Source of the DNA: an uncultured Lachnospiraceae bacterium | GTDB lineage: Bacteria; Bacillota; Clostridia; Lachnospirales; Lachnospiraceae | Length of the DNA stretch: 64,000 nucleotides | Direction: 5' to 3' | Assembly: GCA_902779355.1 (NCBI GenBank) | Contig: CACZBF010000003.1 | Coordinates: forward strand, 62,001-126,000 | Shown: piece by piece, positions 32,904 to 40,587 of the stretch | Layout: each line of letters starts with the position of its first letter | Position numbering within the stretch: the stretch's first letter is position 1 | Translations under genes and position numbers: made by a program | Notes under the pieces: generated by a model | Seen by the model: the letters and a program-made list of their open reading frames with translations, nothing else | What the model was told of the DNA's origin: nothing | Database searches by the model: none

Positions 32904-33884
32904 ATGCTTACCCTCAACGACTACTTATACAACGGCGATACGGTGGTGAAGATCCTGCACAGCTACTCGCAGGATCTGAAGGCCAGTGCGATTGAAAATA
33001 ACAACGGGATAGATCTGGCACACAGCAATTGTCTGCTGCTGATGATCGACCTGCTGGAGCACAATGATTTCCTGACGACACAGTCGCAGAAGATCAGAGA
33101 GTTCTATAAGTTCATGGCGGAGAAGTATCCGTTTCTGGTGTTTACTTTTAAGGGCAGGATCAAATCGCTGATCCGCCTGGAAGAGAAGATCAACGGTAAT
33201 ATCGTGGAGTTCATTTATGACTACCATCGGGAGCACGGCGTTTATCCGCCGGAGGCGGAGATCAAGGATCAGATCAGCAGGATCAAGGATCTCATCGCCT
33301 ATCGGATCGTGGTCTCCCTGCCGCGGTGTCATGTGAACCCGGGGGAGGATAAGCAGGAGCGGGAGAAAGGGTATCTCTATGAGATCGCGAATGCGCTGCC
33401 GGATTTTCTGGAGGAGCGAGGCTTTCAGCCGGAGCTGTCCGGCATAGAGACTGTCAGCCAGACGATCGAAGAACCGTATCGGCAGTATTATCGGGATTAT
33501 ATCGAGAACCCCAACAATTTCGGCTATCGATCTCTTCATATTTCCTTTTTTGACAATACCTCGCGCAGCAACATCGAGGTACAGATCCGTACAAAAGAGA
33601 TGGACGACAATGCGGAGATCGGTCCTGCCAATCATCTCGGATACGAGAAGCGTCAGGAGAGTGAGCGCGCACGGCGCGAGGAGATCCCGCACGGGGAAAA
33701 TCCCTACTTTGACGATGCTTATGAACGCGGCATGAAACTGCAGGAACTGGATTTATCCAAGGTAGACGTCAACATGTTCGGAGCGGTGGATAACAACCTT
33801 GTGAATGACGGGTGCGGTCTGTACCGTGGACGACTGATCCTGCCCTACGAGCATTTGTCGAGATTCCAGAACGACCTGATCTGA
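32904..33884 (+). CDS. RelA/SpoT-domain protein, probable small alarmone synthetase
   Basis: 326 aa from ATG 32904 behind CAGGAGG. No HD hydrolase, TGS or ACT domain. The synthetase core has FKGRIKSLIR (82-91), the acidic/Arg motif IKDLIAYRIVV (127-137), GYRSLH (207-212) and EVQIRT (225-230), matching the (p)ppGpp synthetase elements. N-terminal ~75 residues and C-terminal ~95 (including DVNMFGAVDNNLVNDGCG) are extra. Function may be alarmone synthesis on stress; toxic SAS proteins of defence systems share this core, and the position among toxin-antitoxin remnants makes that worth noting. No antitoxin gene is evident. Confidence 0.82.
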   Translation: MLTLNDYLYNGDTVVKILHSYSQDLKASAIENNNGIDLAHSNCLLLMIDLLEHNDFLTTQSQKIREFYKFMAEKYPFLVFTFKGRIKSLIRLEEKINGNIVEFIYDYHREHGVYPPEAEIKDQISRIKDLIAYRIVVSLPRCHVNPGEDKQEREKGYLYEIANALPDFLEERGFQPELSGIETVSQTIEEPYRQYYRDYIENPNNFGYRSLHISFFDNTSRSNIEVQIRTKEMDDNAEIGPANHLGYEKRQESERARREEIPHGENPYFDDAYERGMKLQELDLSKVDVNMFGAVDNNLVNDGCGLYRGRLILPYEHLSRFQNDLI

Positions 33885-33914
33885 TCGTTGCTGCAGTTTT
33901 TCCTGAAATGAAGA

Positions 33915-33943
33915 TTGTGACCTGGCTGGCTACAGGATAGAAT
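33915..33943 (+). promoter_or_regulatory. Promoter of the aldo/keto reductase gene
   Basis: TTGTGA (33915-33920), 17 bp, TAGAAT (33938-33943), 37 bp before the ATG at 33981. Confidence 0.6.
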
Positions 33944-33980
33944 TGACTCACACGGTTTGCACAGGAAGGAGAAAACGGCT

Positions 33981-34895
33981 ATGAAATATCATGATTTTGG
34001 AAAGACCGGCTACAAAGTTTCCGCAATCGGTTACGGCGGAATTGTTTCATCGCAACACTTTGATGAAGCTGCCATTCCCGGGGACGGACAGAAAATGTCT
34101 GATCATCATGTCGCATGGGCGATCGACCATGGAATCAATTACTTCGATGTGGCACCGACCTATGGTGATGCGCAGCTTCTGATGGGAAATTCTATACAGT
34201 CTTATCGGAAGGATGTCTATCTAGCCTGCAAAACAAATCGCAGAAACCGTGCCGAAGCAGAGGACGAGATGAAAGAATCCCTGTCACTTCTTCACACGGA
34301 TTATTTCGATGTGTATCAGCTTCACGGACTGGTCACGGAGGAAGAACTGGATGAGTGTTTTGCTCCCGGCGGGACAATGGAACTTTTGATCGAAATGAAA
34401 AAACAGGGGATCGCGAGAAACATCGGCTTTACGGCGCATAGTGAGCCGACTGCGCTGTTGGCGCTTGAAAGGTATGACTTTGATACGGTGATGTTTCCTT
34501 TGAACTGGCATATGCATATGCAGCACGGCATGGGGGAAAGACTGCGGCAGGAGGTAAAACGCAGAGGGATCGGATTCCTCGGCATCAAGTCCATGATTGA
34601 AAAAGCATGGACGCCTGAAGAACGCTATGCTTCCAAATATCCGAAGTCCTGGTGCAAACCTTTTGAAATGGGAAAAGATGATGAGGTTCTCCTTGCCGCG
34701 TTAAAATACGCGGTTTCTCTCGGAGAGGATATTCTTGTTCCACCCGGAAACTTTGAACATTTTTCTTTCGCACTGGAACATCAGGACGAGATCTTTGAAG
34801 AACCGCTCACAGAGCAGGAGAAAGAGCTGTTGAAGAAGCGGCTTACGGGCGTATCAGACGCTCCGTTTTATGGTCCGGAGTGCTATGGAGGGTGA
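33981..34895 (+). CDS. Aldo/keto reductase
   Basis: 304 aa from ATG 33981 behind GGAAGGAG. NADPH-dependent TIM-barrel oxidoreductase: VSAIGYGG near the N-terminus, catalytic Asp/Tyr in INYFDVAPTYGDAQ, Lys in VYLACKTNRRN, His in YQLHGL. No C-terminal Cys cluster, so it is not the ferredoxin-like AKR subtype. Substrate unknown. A GNAT gene follows 3 bp later, suggesting one transcript. Confidence 0.9.
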   Translation: MKYHDFGKTGYKVSAIGYGGIVSSQHFDEAAIPGDGQKMSDHHVAWAIDHGINYFDVAPTYGDAQLLMGNSIQSYRKDVYLACKTNRRNRAEAEDEMKESLSLLHTDYFDVYQLHGLVTEEELDECFAPGGTMELLIEMKKQGIARNIGFTAHSEPTALLALERYDFDTVMFPLNWHMHMQHGMGERLRQEVKRRGIGFLGIKSMIEKAWTPEERYASKYPKSWCKPFEMGKDDEVLLAALKYAVSLGEDILVPPGNFEHFSFALEHQDEIFEEPLTEQEKELLKKRLTGVSDAPFYGPECYGG

Positions 34896-34898
34896 AAG

Positions 34899-35375
34899 AT
34901 GGTAGAACTGAAACCGATCACAGAAGACAATTTTCTTGACGCTTTCAACCTGAAGTTGGCGTCAGGGCAGGAAAGCTTTGTGTCTCATCCGATACGAAGC
35001 CTTGCACAGGCCTATGTATACAGAGATCAGTGTCAGCCCTTTGGCATTTATGCAGAAGGGGTGATGGTAGGCTATGTCATGGTGATCTACGATTATGATA
35101 TCCCTGAGTATGACATCTGGCATATGATGATCGACGAGTCGAGGCAGGGTCATGGATATGGCAGGGAAGCGCTGGATCGGGTTATCGACTATATCAGGAC
35201 GAAACCCTTCGGCGACTCGAACAGAATTGCATTGACCTGCAACAAAGACAATTCGATCGCACAAAAACTCTATGAAAAAAAGGGTTTTGCCGCTACCGGC
35301 GCAGAGTATGATGATGAGATCGAAATGGCCATGACGGTGAACGGAGAATCGCCGGATGAGGAGATGAGAAGGTAA
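34899..35375 (+). CDS. GNAT-family N-acetyltransferase (SpeG-like)
   Basis: 158 aa. Acetyl-CoA site DESRQGHGYGREALDRVI, then IALTCNKDNSIAQKLYEKKGFAATG. The general pattern (HPIRSLAQAYVYRD, FGIYAEGVMVGYVMV) is like spermidine/diamine acetyltransferases of Firmicutes; that substrate guess is tentative. It starts 3 bp after the aldo/keto reductase stop. Confidence 0.88.
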   Translation: MVELKPITEDNFLDAFNLKLASGQESFVSHPIRSLAQAYVYRDQCQPFGIYAEGVMVGYVMVIYDYDIPEYDIWHMMIDESRQGHGYGREALDRVIDYIRTKPFGDSNRIALTCNKDNSIAQKLYEKKGFAATGAEYDDEIEMAMTVNGESPDEEMRR

Positions 35376-35392
35376 GATGCAGACAGGGCTAT

Positions 35393-35743
35393 GTGTGTAT
35401 CGAAGACGGAAAGGTGATTGGCATCTTGCGGTATAACCTTTTCTGGGACAATACTCCCTTCTGTACGATGTTGCTCATTGATGCCGAATATAGGGGCAGA
35501 GGTTATGGAAAGCAATTGATGGAATGCTGGGAGAAGGATATGAGATCAGCGGGATACGGAATGCTGATGACTTCAACGCAAGTCGATGAGGAGGCGCAGC
35601 ATTTTTATCGAAAACTTGGATACAAGGATTGCGGTGGCTTTATTGTGGATGTTCCCGGTTATGAGCAACCGATGGAACTGATCATGATAAAACAGTCATG
35701 CGTGATCCGATATGACGGACAGCAGCCAGACAAAGCAACATAA
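35393..35743 (+). pseudogene. N-terminally truncated GNAT acetyltransferase
   Basis: 116 aa at most, from a GTG without a ribosome site; the in-frame stop TGA at 35357-35359 blocks extension. The visible part (ILRYNLFWDNTPFCTMLLID, RGRGYGKQLMECWE, STQVDEEAQHFYRKLGYKDCGGF) is well kept, but the first 30 or so residues of the GNAT fold are missing. It abuts the previous GNAT gene, so a deletion may have joined them. It may be a dying gene, or translated by re-initiation. Confidence 0.6.
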
Positions 35744-35761
35744 AGAACGGAGACATCCTTT

Positions 35762-35983
35762 ATGCAATCAATTCTCATAAAAGACACGACAAAAGAAGAA
35801 CGGGAAGCAATCGTTAAGAATTCCATGGACTGCGGAGGCGGATGCGAGAACTGTTCCGCCTGCTGGCTTGGCGGTGGCTCGCCATGGGACATCTATCAGG
35901 ATTATATAGATGGGAAGCGGGAGATCAGGGAGATTAACGCGGCTTATATGGAGCAATATCGTCAGGGTCGAAATATCCTGTGA
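35762..35983 (+). CDS. Small Cys-rich conserved protein, function unknown
   Basis: 73 aa. KDTTKEEREAIVKNSMDCGGGCENCSACWLGGGSPWDIYQDYIDGKREI is a pattern I have seen as a short family in Clostridia: a helix, a Cys cluster (C-x3-C-x2-C-x2-C) and a Y-x-x-Y-I-D-G-K helix. The Cys cluster suggests metal binding. Weak AACGGAGAC ribosome site. Confidence 0.7.
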   Translation: MQSILIKDTTKEEREAIVKNSMDCGGGCENCSACWLGGGSPWDIYQDYIDGKREIREINAAYMEQYRQGRNIL

Positions 35984-36047
35984 GGTATGCTTATTGAAAA
36001 CTGCAACAAGTTGCTGCAGAAAAACTGGAAGAGACATTTGAGGGACA

Positions 36048-36899
36048 ATGATGAAGAAAGCATGGATCATGACAATCGTATTACCGGCACTGTTACTTGT
36101 CGGCTGTACACCGGCGGGACCGGGATTTGGGCAGATCATGGACGGAGACGGTATGATACGTACGTTTGATTATACATCGATCACGCAGGAAGAAGCCAAG
36201 CAGATGATGGAGCAGGAAGACGATTATGTGATCGTAGACGTCCGCAGGGAAGACGAGTACGCCGCAGGGCATATTCCGGGCGCGATTCTGATTCCGAACG
36301 AGAGCATTGCTGAATATGAAGCCCCGCACGAATTGGAAAACTCCGACCAGATCATATTGGTGTATTGCCGAACCGGGAGGCGAAGCAAGGAAGCGGCGGA
36401 CAAGCTGGCGAAGATGGGATATTCACGAGTCTACGAGTTTGGCGGGATTGAAGATTGGGACGGAGAAATAGAAGTTGGCGAGCAGAGTACGGAACAGACT
36501 GCGTCAGATAGTGAGAAAGAAGATATGTCACCGATGCCGATACTTGGGGTGATTGTTGGAGACAATGTTTTTACGATCTATACGGAAGACAATTCTTCCG
36601 CAGAGGCTTTTGTTGAGAAGGTCAAACATGGAAACGTGCAGATCGATATGCATGATTATGGTAATTTCGAGAAAGTAGGAGATCTGCCATGGGAGCTGCC
36701 GACGAATGATGAAGAGATTACCACTGCTCCCGGGGACGTGATCCTGTACGAAGGCGATCATGTCACGATCTATTATGATGAGAATACATGGAACTTCACA
36801 AAGCTGGGGCATATCAATGCTACACCGGAAGAGATCCAGGAAGCGTTCGGTGGTAAGGATGATATCACAGCGGAGTTTTTTGTGGAATGGACGGAATAG
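36048..36899 (+). CDS. Lipoprotein with rhodanese and cyclophilin-like domains
   Basis: 283 aa. Signal with lipobox LLVGC (Cys at residue 20), then a rhodanese domain (~40-140) with VIVDVRREDEYAAGHIPGAILIPN and active-site loop CRTGRRS, then an acidic linker and a C-terminal cyclophilin-like beta barrel (~165-283: LPWELPTNDEEITTAPGDVILY, HVTIYYDENTWNFTKLGHI). Anchored outside the cell. Rhodanese domains move sulfur or act as phosphatase-like sensors; the joint function is unknown. Two ATG codons in tandem at 36048 and 36051. Confidence 0.88.
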   Translation: MMKKAWIMTIVLPALLLVGCTPAGPGFGQIMDGDGMIRTFDYTSITQEEAKQMMEQEDDYVIVDVRREDEYAAGHIPGAILIPNESIAEYEAPHELENSDQIILVYCRTGRRSKEAADKLAKMGYSRVYEFGGIEDWDGEIEVGEQSTEQTASDSEKEDMSPMPILGVIVGDNVFTIYTEDNSSAEAFVEKVKHGNVQIDMHDYGNFEKVGDLPWELPTNDEEITTAPGDVILYEGDHVTIYYDENTWNFTKLGHINATPEEIQEAFGGKDDITAEFFVEWTE

Positions 36900-36968
36900 G
36901 ATAAGCATAACCACAAGTAGGTAAGGATAGATTTGTGTTGATGACACGCCACAGTGATAGAATTCAAT

Positions 36969-37040
36969 GTGCAATATTTGCACATTTCTGTTGACGCAGA
37001 AGTGCAAATGTTGCATAATTTTTATTGGATGGAGGTGCAA
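36969..37040 (+). promoter_or_regulatory. Promoter and three 33-bp-spaced GTGCAA operator sites of the second MNT gene
   Basis: Promoter: TTGACG (36991-36996), 17 bp, CATAAT (37014-37019). Operators: GTGCAA-TAT-TTGCAC (36969-36983, perfect), GTGCAA-ATG-TTGCAT (37002-37016, one mismatch, overlapping the -10) and half-site GTGCAA at 37035-37040 by the ribosome site. The starts are exactly 33 bp apart, three helical turns, which suits cooperative binding by the XRE domain of the encoded protein. Confidence 0.7.
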
Positions 37041-37043
37041 AAC

Positions 37044-37517
37044 GTGACGGAACTGAAAGCCTGCCGGCAAAAGAAAAAACTTACTCAGCGTGAAGCGGCT
37101 CAAATATTGGGGGTGTCTTTACGATCTTACATCACATACGAAAATGATGAAGGGAAGAAAACTACGCCGAAATATCGGTTTATATTACAGGAGATGAAAA
37201 ATTTTAATCCGCTGGATGAGGAACATGGTGTCTTGGCGATTGACGAGATCAGAAGTGCATGTGAAAGAGTTTTTGAACAATACACGGTTGACTTTTGTTA
37301 TCTCTTTGGCTCCTATGCAAAGGGAAGAGCACGTGGGGAAAGCGATGTGGATCTGGTTATCTCAACACAGGTTACCGAACTTCGATTCTATGAAATCGCG
37401 GAACGTTTGAGAGAAGAGCTGCATAAAAAAGTTGATCTTCTCGAATTGAAACAACTGCTGAAAAATGAAGAACTCCTTAAAGAGGTATTAAAGGAGGGAA
37501 TCCGAATCTATGGATAA
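37044..37517 (+). CDS. XRE-MNT nucleotidyltransferase (antitoxin of a second MNT/HEPN module)
   Basis: 157 aa from GTG 37044, behind GGAGG at 37031-37035; upstream in-frame starts precede the promoter or lack a site. N-terminal XRE domain (LTQREAAQILGVSLRSYITYEND) and C-terminal MNT domain with CYLFGSYAKGRARGESDVDLVIS (G-S-x(n)-S-D-x-D). The acidic pair needed for AMPylation is present. The gene overlaps the remains of a HepT-type HEPN gene by 8 bp. Regulated by the GTGCAA operator array in its promoter, most simply by itself. Confidence 0.87.
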   Translation: MTELKACRQKKKLTQREAAQILGVSLRSYITYENDEGKKTTPKYRFILQEMKNFNPLDEEHGVLAIDEIRSACERVFEQYTVDFCYLFGSYAKGRARGESDVDLVISTQVTELRFYEIAERLREELHKKVDLLELKQLLKNEELLKEVLKEGIRIYG

Positions 37518-37670
37518 TATAAAAAACGACCAGTATTATGCTTGTAAACTTCGGGATGATCTGGCTTTTATTGTGACGCATATGAAAGGGATCGACCTTG
37601 AAGAATTGTTTATAGCACATTACAAGATGATGTTCCAGAACTCCTTAGCATGATCGAAAAAATGGTGTGA
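37510..37670 (+). pseudogene. HepT-type HEPN toxin gene with internal deletion
   Basis: ATG 37510 reads MDNIKNDQYYACKLRDDLAF and on to GIDLEEL, the normal N-terminus of a HepT toxin, then runs out of frame to a stop at 37651. In a shifted frame the typical C-terminus follows: YSTLQDDVPELLSMIEKMV and stop at 37668-37670. About 65-70 residues between, with the R-x(4-6)-H RNase motif, are gone. Both ends survive, so the loss is a single internal deletion of recent date. Confidence 0.7.
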
Positions 37671-37693
37671 TAATAAGGATTGGAGCGTATAGA

Positions 37694-38476
37694 ATGAGAC
37701 AGTTCGAGCCGGGTGACATTGTGCAGCATTTCAAACGTGAGATGCTCTCGGAAGAAGAAAAGAAAACAGACAGGTATCTGTATCGGATCATGGATATAGC
37801 GGTACATACGGAGTCCAGAGAGAAACTGATGATCTATCAGGCGCTTTATGACGACTGTAAGGTCTACGCAAGACCATATGAAATGTTCATGGGGGAGGTA
37901 GATCACGGGAAATATCCTGAAGTTGCGCAGACGTATCGCTTTGAAAGGATATCAGCAGAGGAATCGAGAGGAGATAAGATCGAATCCCTGACGCTTTCAC
38001 AGCCCGACTACCGCCTTATGACAATCGATGACTACGAGGCAGCATATGATCTCTGGATCAAATGTGGAAACGGGTTGAATGATAAAGATGATTCACGCGA
38101 AGGGATCGAGAAATATCTGAAACGAAATCCGAACACCTCTTATGTTGCCGTGCGTGAGGAAAAGATCGTCGGCGTGATCCTTTGCGGACACGACGGAAGG
38201 AGAGGGATCGTTCAGCATGCCTGTGTATCGCCGGATTACAGACGGATGGGGATCGGAAAGAAACTCGTCGACCTTGCCGTTGATGCACTGAAAAAAGAGG
38301 GAATCAATAAGGTCCTTCTGGTTGCGTTCAAAAAGAACGAAGGCGGAAATGCTTTTTGGGAATCGCAGGGTTTTACTTTGCGTGAGGATTTGAACTACAG
38401 AAACAAAGCCCTTGTCGAAATGGTGCGTATCGATCCTGACTACTTGGCAGAAGAAACCGAGATTGAAAAAGTGTAA
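37694..38476 (+). CDS. DUF1653-GNAT fusion protein
   Basis: 260 aa from ATG 37694. Residues 1-~80 match DUF1653 (GDIVQHFKREML, YLYRIMDIAVHTESREKLMIYQALY, VYARPYEMFMGEVD). Residues ~100-250 are a GNAT domain with VSPDYRRMGIGKKLVDLAVDALKKEG and FWESQGFTLREDLNYRNK. DUF1653 proteins are normally free-standing; a small-molecule-sensing or substrate-binding role in this fusion is inference. The last codons include the first of three ATTGAAAAAGTG repeats. Confidence 0.85.
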   Translation: MRQFEPGDIVQHFKREMLSEEEKKTDRYLYRIMDIAVHTESREKLMIYQALYDDCKVYARPYEMFMGEVDHGKYPEVAQTYRFERISAEESRGDKIESLTLSQPDYRLMTIDDYEAAYDLWIKCGNGLNDKDDSREGIEKYLKRNPNTSYVAVREEKIVGVILCGHDGRRGIVQHACVSPDYRRMGIGKKLVDLAVDALKKEGINKVLLVAFKKNEGGNAFWESQGFTLREDLNYRNKALVEMVRIDPDYLAEETEIEKV

Positions 38477-38538
38477 AAATATGAGAAAATAATCATTGAA
38501 AAAGTGCGAAATCTAATCAAAAATCAATTGAAAAAGTG
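38462..38538 (+). repeat. Three direct repeats of ATTGAAAAAGTG, 32-33 bp apart
   Basis: Copies at 38462-38473 (inside the end of the DUF1653-GNAT gene), 38495-38506 and 38527-38538. Identical 12-mers at spacing 33 and 32 with unlike AT-rich sequence between. They lead directly into the truncated DUF4143 ATPase gene. Not long enough for CRISPR repeats. Confidence 0.65.
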
Positions 38539-38561
38539 CAAGAGACCTCTATATTCCGGTT

Positions 38562-39740
38562 ATGGCGGAGTCGGCAACAGTAGAGGATCTGATCACAAAT
38601 ATGACTGCAGTCTCATCCCACAAAATGGTAAAAGGCGAAACGATACTCTTTATTGATGAGGTACAGGAATGTAAGGATATCGTGACAAAAATAAAATTCT
38701 GGGTTGAAGATAAGCGCTTTCAATATGTATTAAGCGGATCGTTACTTGGAGTGGAACTTCGCAATTTAAGGTCAGCACCGGTGGGATATGTTACAGAAAT
38801 AAAAATGTACCCGCTGGATTTCGAGGAATTTCTGTTGGCATCAGGAGTTTTGGAGGAGACGATAGGTTATCTCAAAAAATGTTATGATGAGAGCACTCCC
38901 GTGGATGAAACGGTCAATGATACCATATTTAAGCACATGAAAAGATATCTCGTCGTTGGTGGTATGCCTCAGGCAGTAAACGAATATGTTGAATCCGGAG
39001 ACATTGGAGCTGTGACGGAGATACATCAGAGCATTATTGAGTTCTATAAGCGCGATTTTACAAAGTATGAAAGCGAAAATAAAAAACTCATGCTCGTGGC
39101 GGTATACGGCCAGATCCCTTCACAACTCCTGAAACAAAATAAGAGATTCAATTACAGTGATATTAAGAAAAAGTTGAGATTTGAGAGAATTGAGGACAGT
39201 TTCCTTTGGCTCACATATGCCGGAGTGTCGATACCGGTGTACAATACAACGGAACCGAGGGTATCCCTCAATCAAAATGCAAAGAGGAGTTTGCTGAAAC
39301 TTTATTCATCAGATGTGGGATTGCTGACTTGCCAATATGGCAATGCCTTGAGAGCGCGGATACTCATGTCGGATGATAATGTCAATCTGGGAGGAGTATA
39401 TGAGAATTTTATTGCACAGGAATTAAACGCACATCAATTTGATTTGTACTTCTATAACAGCCATAGACTTGGAGAACTGGATTTTGTGATAGAGAGAGAT
39501 CTGTCCATAATCCCAATCGAGGTGAAGAGTGGTAAGGATTATTATGTGCACTCCGCCATAACGAAAGCAACAGATAATCCGGAGTATGAGATCAAAGAAT
39601 CGATTGTATTTGCCAACTGCAATATACACTTTGAAGGGAAAATCAAGTATCTTCCGGCATATATGGTGATGTTCTTATCTGATGACATTTCTGCTCCGAT
39701 TTTGAAGAAGCTTCCAGTTCAGATAAGAAGCGAAGAGTGA
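38562..39740 (+). pseudogene. DUF4143/AAA ATPase lacking its P-loop (5'-truncated)
   Basis: 392 aa from ATG 38562; in-frame stop TGA at 38529-38531 prevents extension. Walker B is present (ETILFIDEVQE), as are the sensor-like VLSGSLLGVEL, the YPLDFEEFLLA motif and the C-terminal DUF4143 nuclease-like half (LGGVYENFIAQELNAH, GELDFVIERDLSIIPIEVKSGK with E-V-K). The ~60-75 N-terminal residues that hold Walker A (GxRxxGKT) are missing, so ATP binding should be lost. AT-rich, probably acquired. Either a pseudogene or a protein that uses only its nuclease-like domain. Confidence 0.7.
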
Positions 39741-39789
39741 CTGTATATATTTTTGAAAGGCTGGGAGACCTGTTGCGGAGAAGGCACCT

Positions 39790-40449
39790 ATGAAAATCGC
39801 CATACTTTCAGACACACATTCCTTCCTGCGGCCGGAGGTCGTAGAGATCATAAAGACATGTGATCATGTGCTGCATGCGGGGGACATCGCATCCAGAGAG
39901 ACTTATGAACAGATCAGAAATCTGATGGTGCCGGTGCATTTTGTGCGCGGCAATGCGGATAAAGATTGGGCAGAGATGATCCCCAAGGACATCGAACTTG
40001 AACTTGCCGGAAAGCGTTTTTACATGGTGCATAACAAAAGCCATGCAAGAACGGATCTCACTGGAATCGATTTTTTCGTCTACGGACATTCCCATAAATA
40101 TGAGGATCGGAAGGACGGGACGATCACGTACTTAAATCCCGGAAGCTGCGGGTCGAGACGTTTCACGCAGCCTGTCACGATGATGGTCTTGGAGATCGCG
40201 GAAGATGGGGATGTTACGATCGAACAGAAGGATCTGTCGCCGGTGCTAAAACGCTCTGAAAAGCGCCCTCCCCGCAAAGAGATGGATGTGGTGATCAAAA
40301 ACATCATCAAAGATATGAACGCGAATCACCCCGTGCCGGAGATCGCAAGGCGCAACAGAGTGGAGCGGGAACTCGTCGAAGAGATCCTGCAGATTTATAC
40401 GACACATCCCGGCATCGATACGGACGGGATTCTAAACCGGATGAAATAG
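39790..40449 (+). CDS. YfcE/MJ0936-type metallophosphoesterase with C-terminal helical extension
   Basis: 219 aa. Metal motifs in order: D-x-H (SDTHS, 7-11), HAGD, GNAD, HNKSH and GHSHKYED. Family members hydrolyse phosphodiesters with Mn. The usual length is 160-180; here ~55 residues are added (MNANHPVPEIARRNRVERELVEEILQIY), basic and helical, with a look of a small HTH. Substrate unknown. Confidence 0.88.
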   Translation: MKIAILSDTHSFLRPEVVEIIKTCDHVLHAGDIASRETYEQIRNLMVPVHFVRGNADKDWAEMIPKDIELELAGKRFYMVHNKSHARTDLTGIDFFVYGHSHKYEDRKDGTITYLNPGSCGSRRFTQPVTMMVLEIAEDGDVTIEQKDLSPVLKRSEKRPPRKEMDVVIKNIIKDMNANHPVPEIARRNRVERELVEEILQIYTTHPGIDTDGILNRMK

Positions 40450-40511
40450 AACCTGAAAAACTTGAAATAAGACTGGAAATGCATGAGAACGTGCATTATA
40501 ATACAAGTAAG

Positions 40512-40547
40512 GCAAAGGCGCCCGATTTCGGAGCTTTTGCTTTTTTT
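40512..40547 (+). terminator. Probable terminator after the phosphoesterase
   Basis: GCAAAGGCGCCCGA / TCGGAGCTTTTGC form a bulged stem (40512-40540), then seven T. The stem is imperfect. It lies 40 bp before the ATG of the next gene, so an attenuator role is possible. Confidence 0.55.
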
Positions 40548-40587
40548 GTGCGTAATTCTCGGGGAAGCAGAATGGGAGGAGAACGAT

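Noticed and set aside
38462-38538. Regularly spaced 12-bp repeats considered as a CRISPR array
   Set aside because: Repeats are too short, only three copies, first copy lies in a coding region, no dyad in the repeat and no cas genes.
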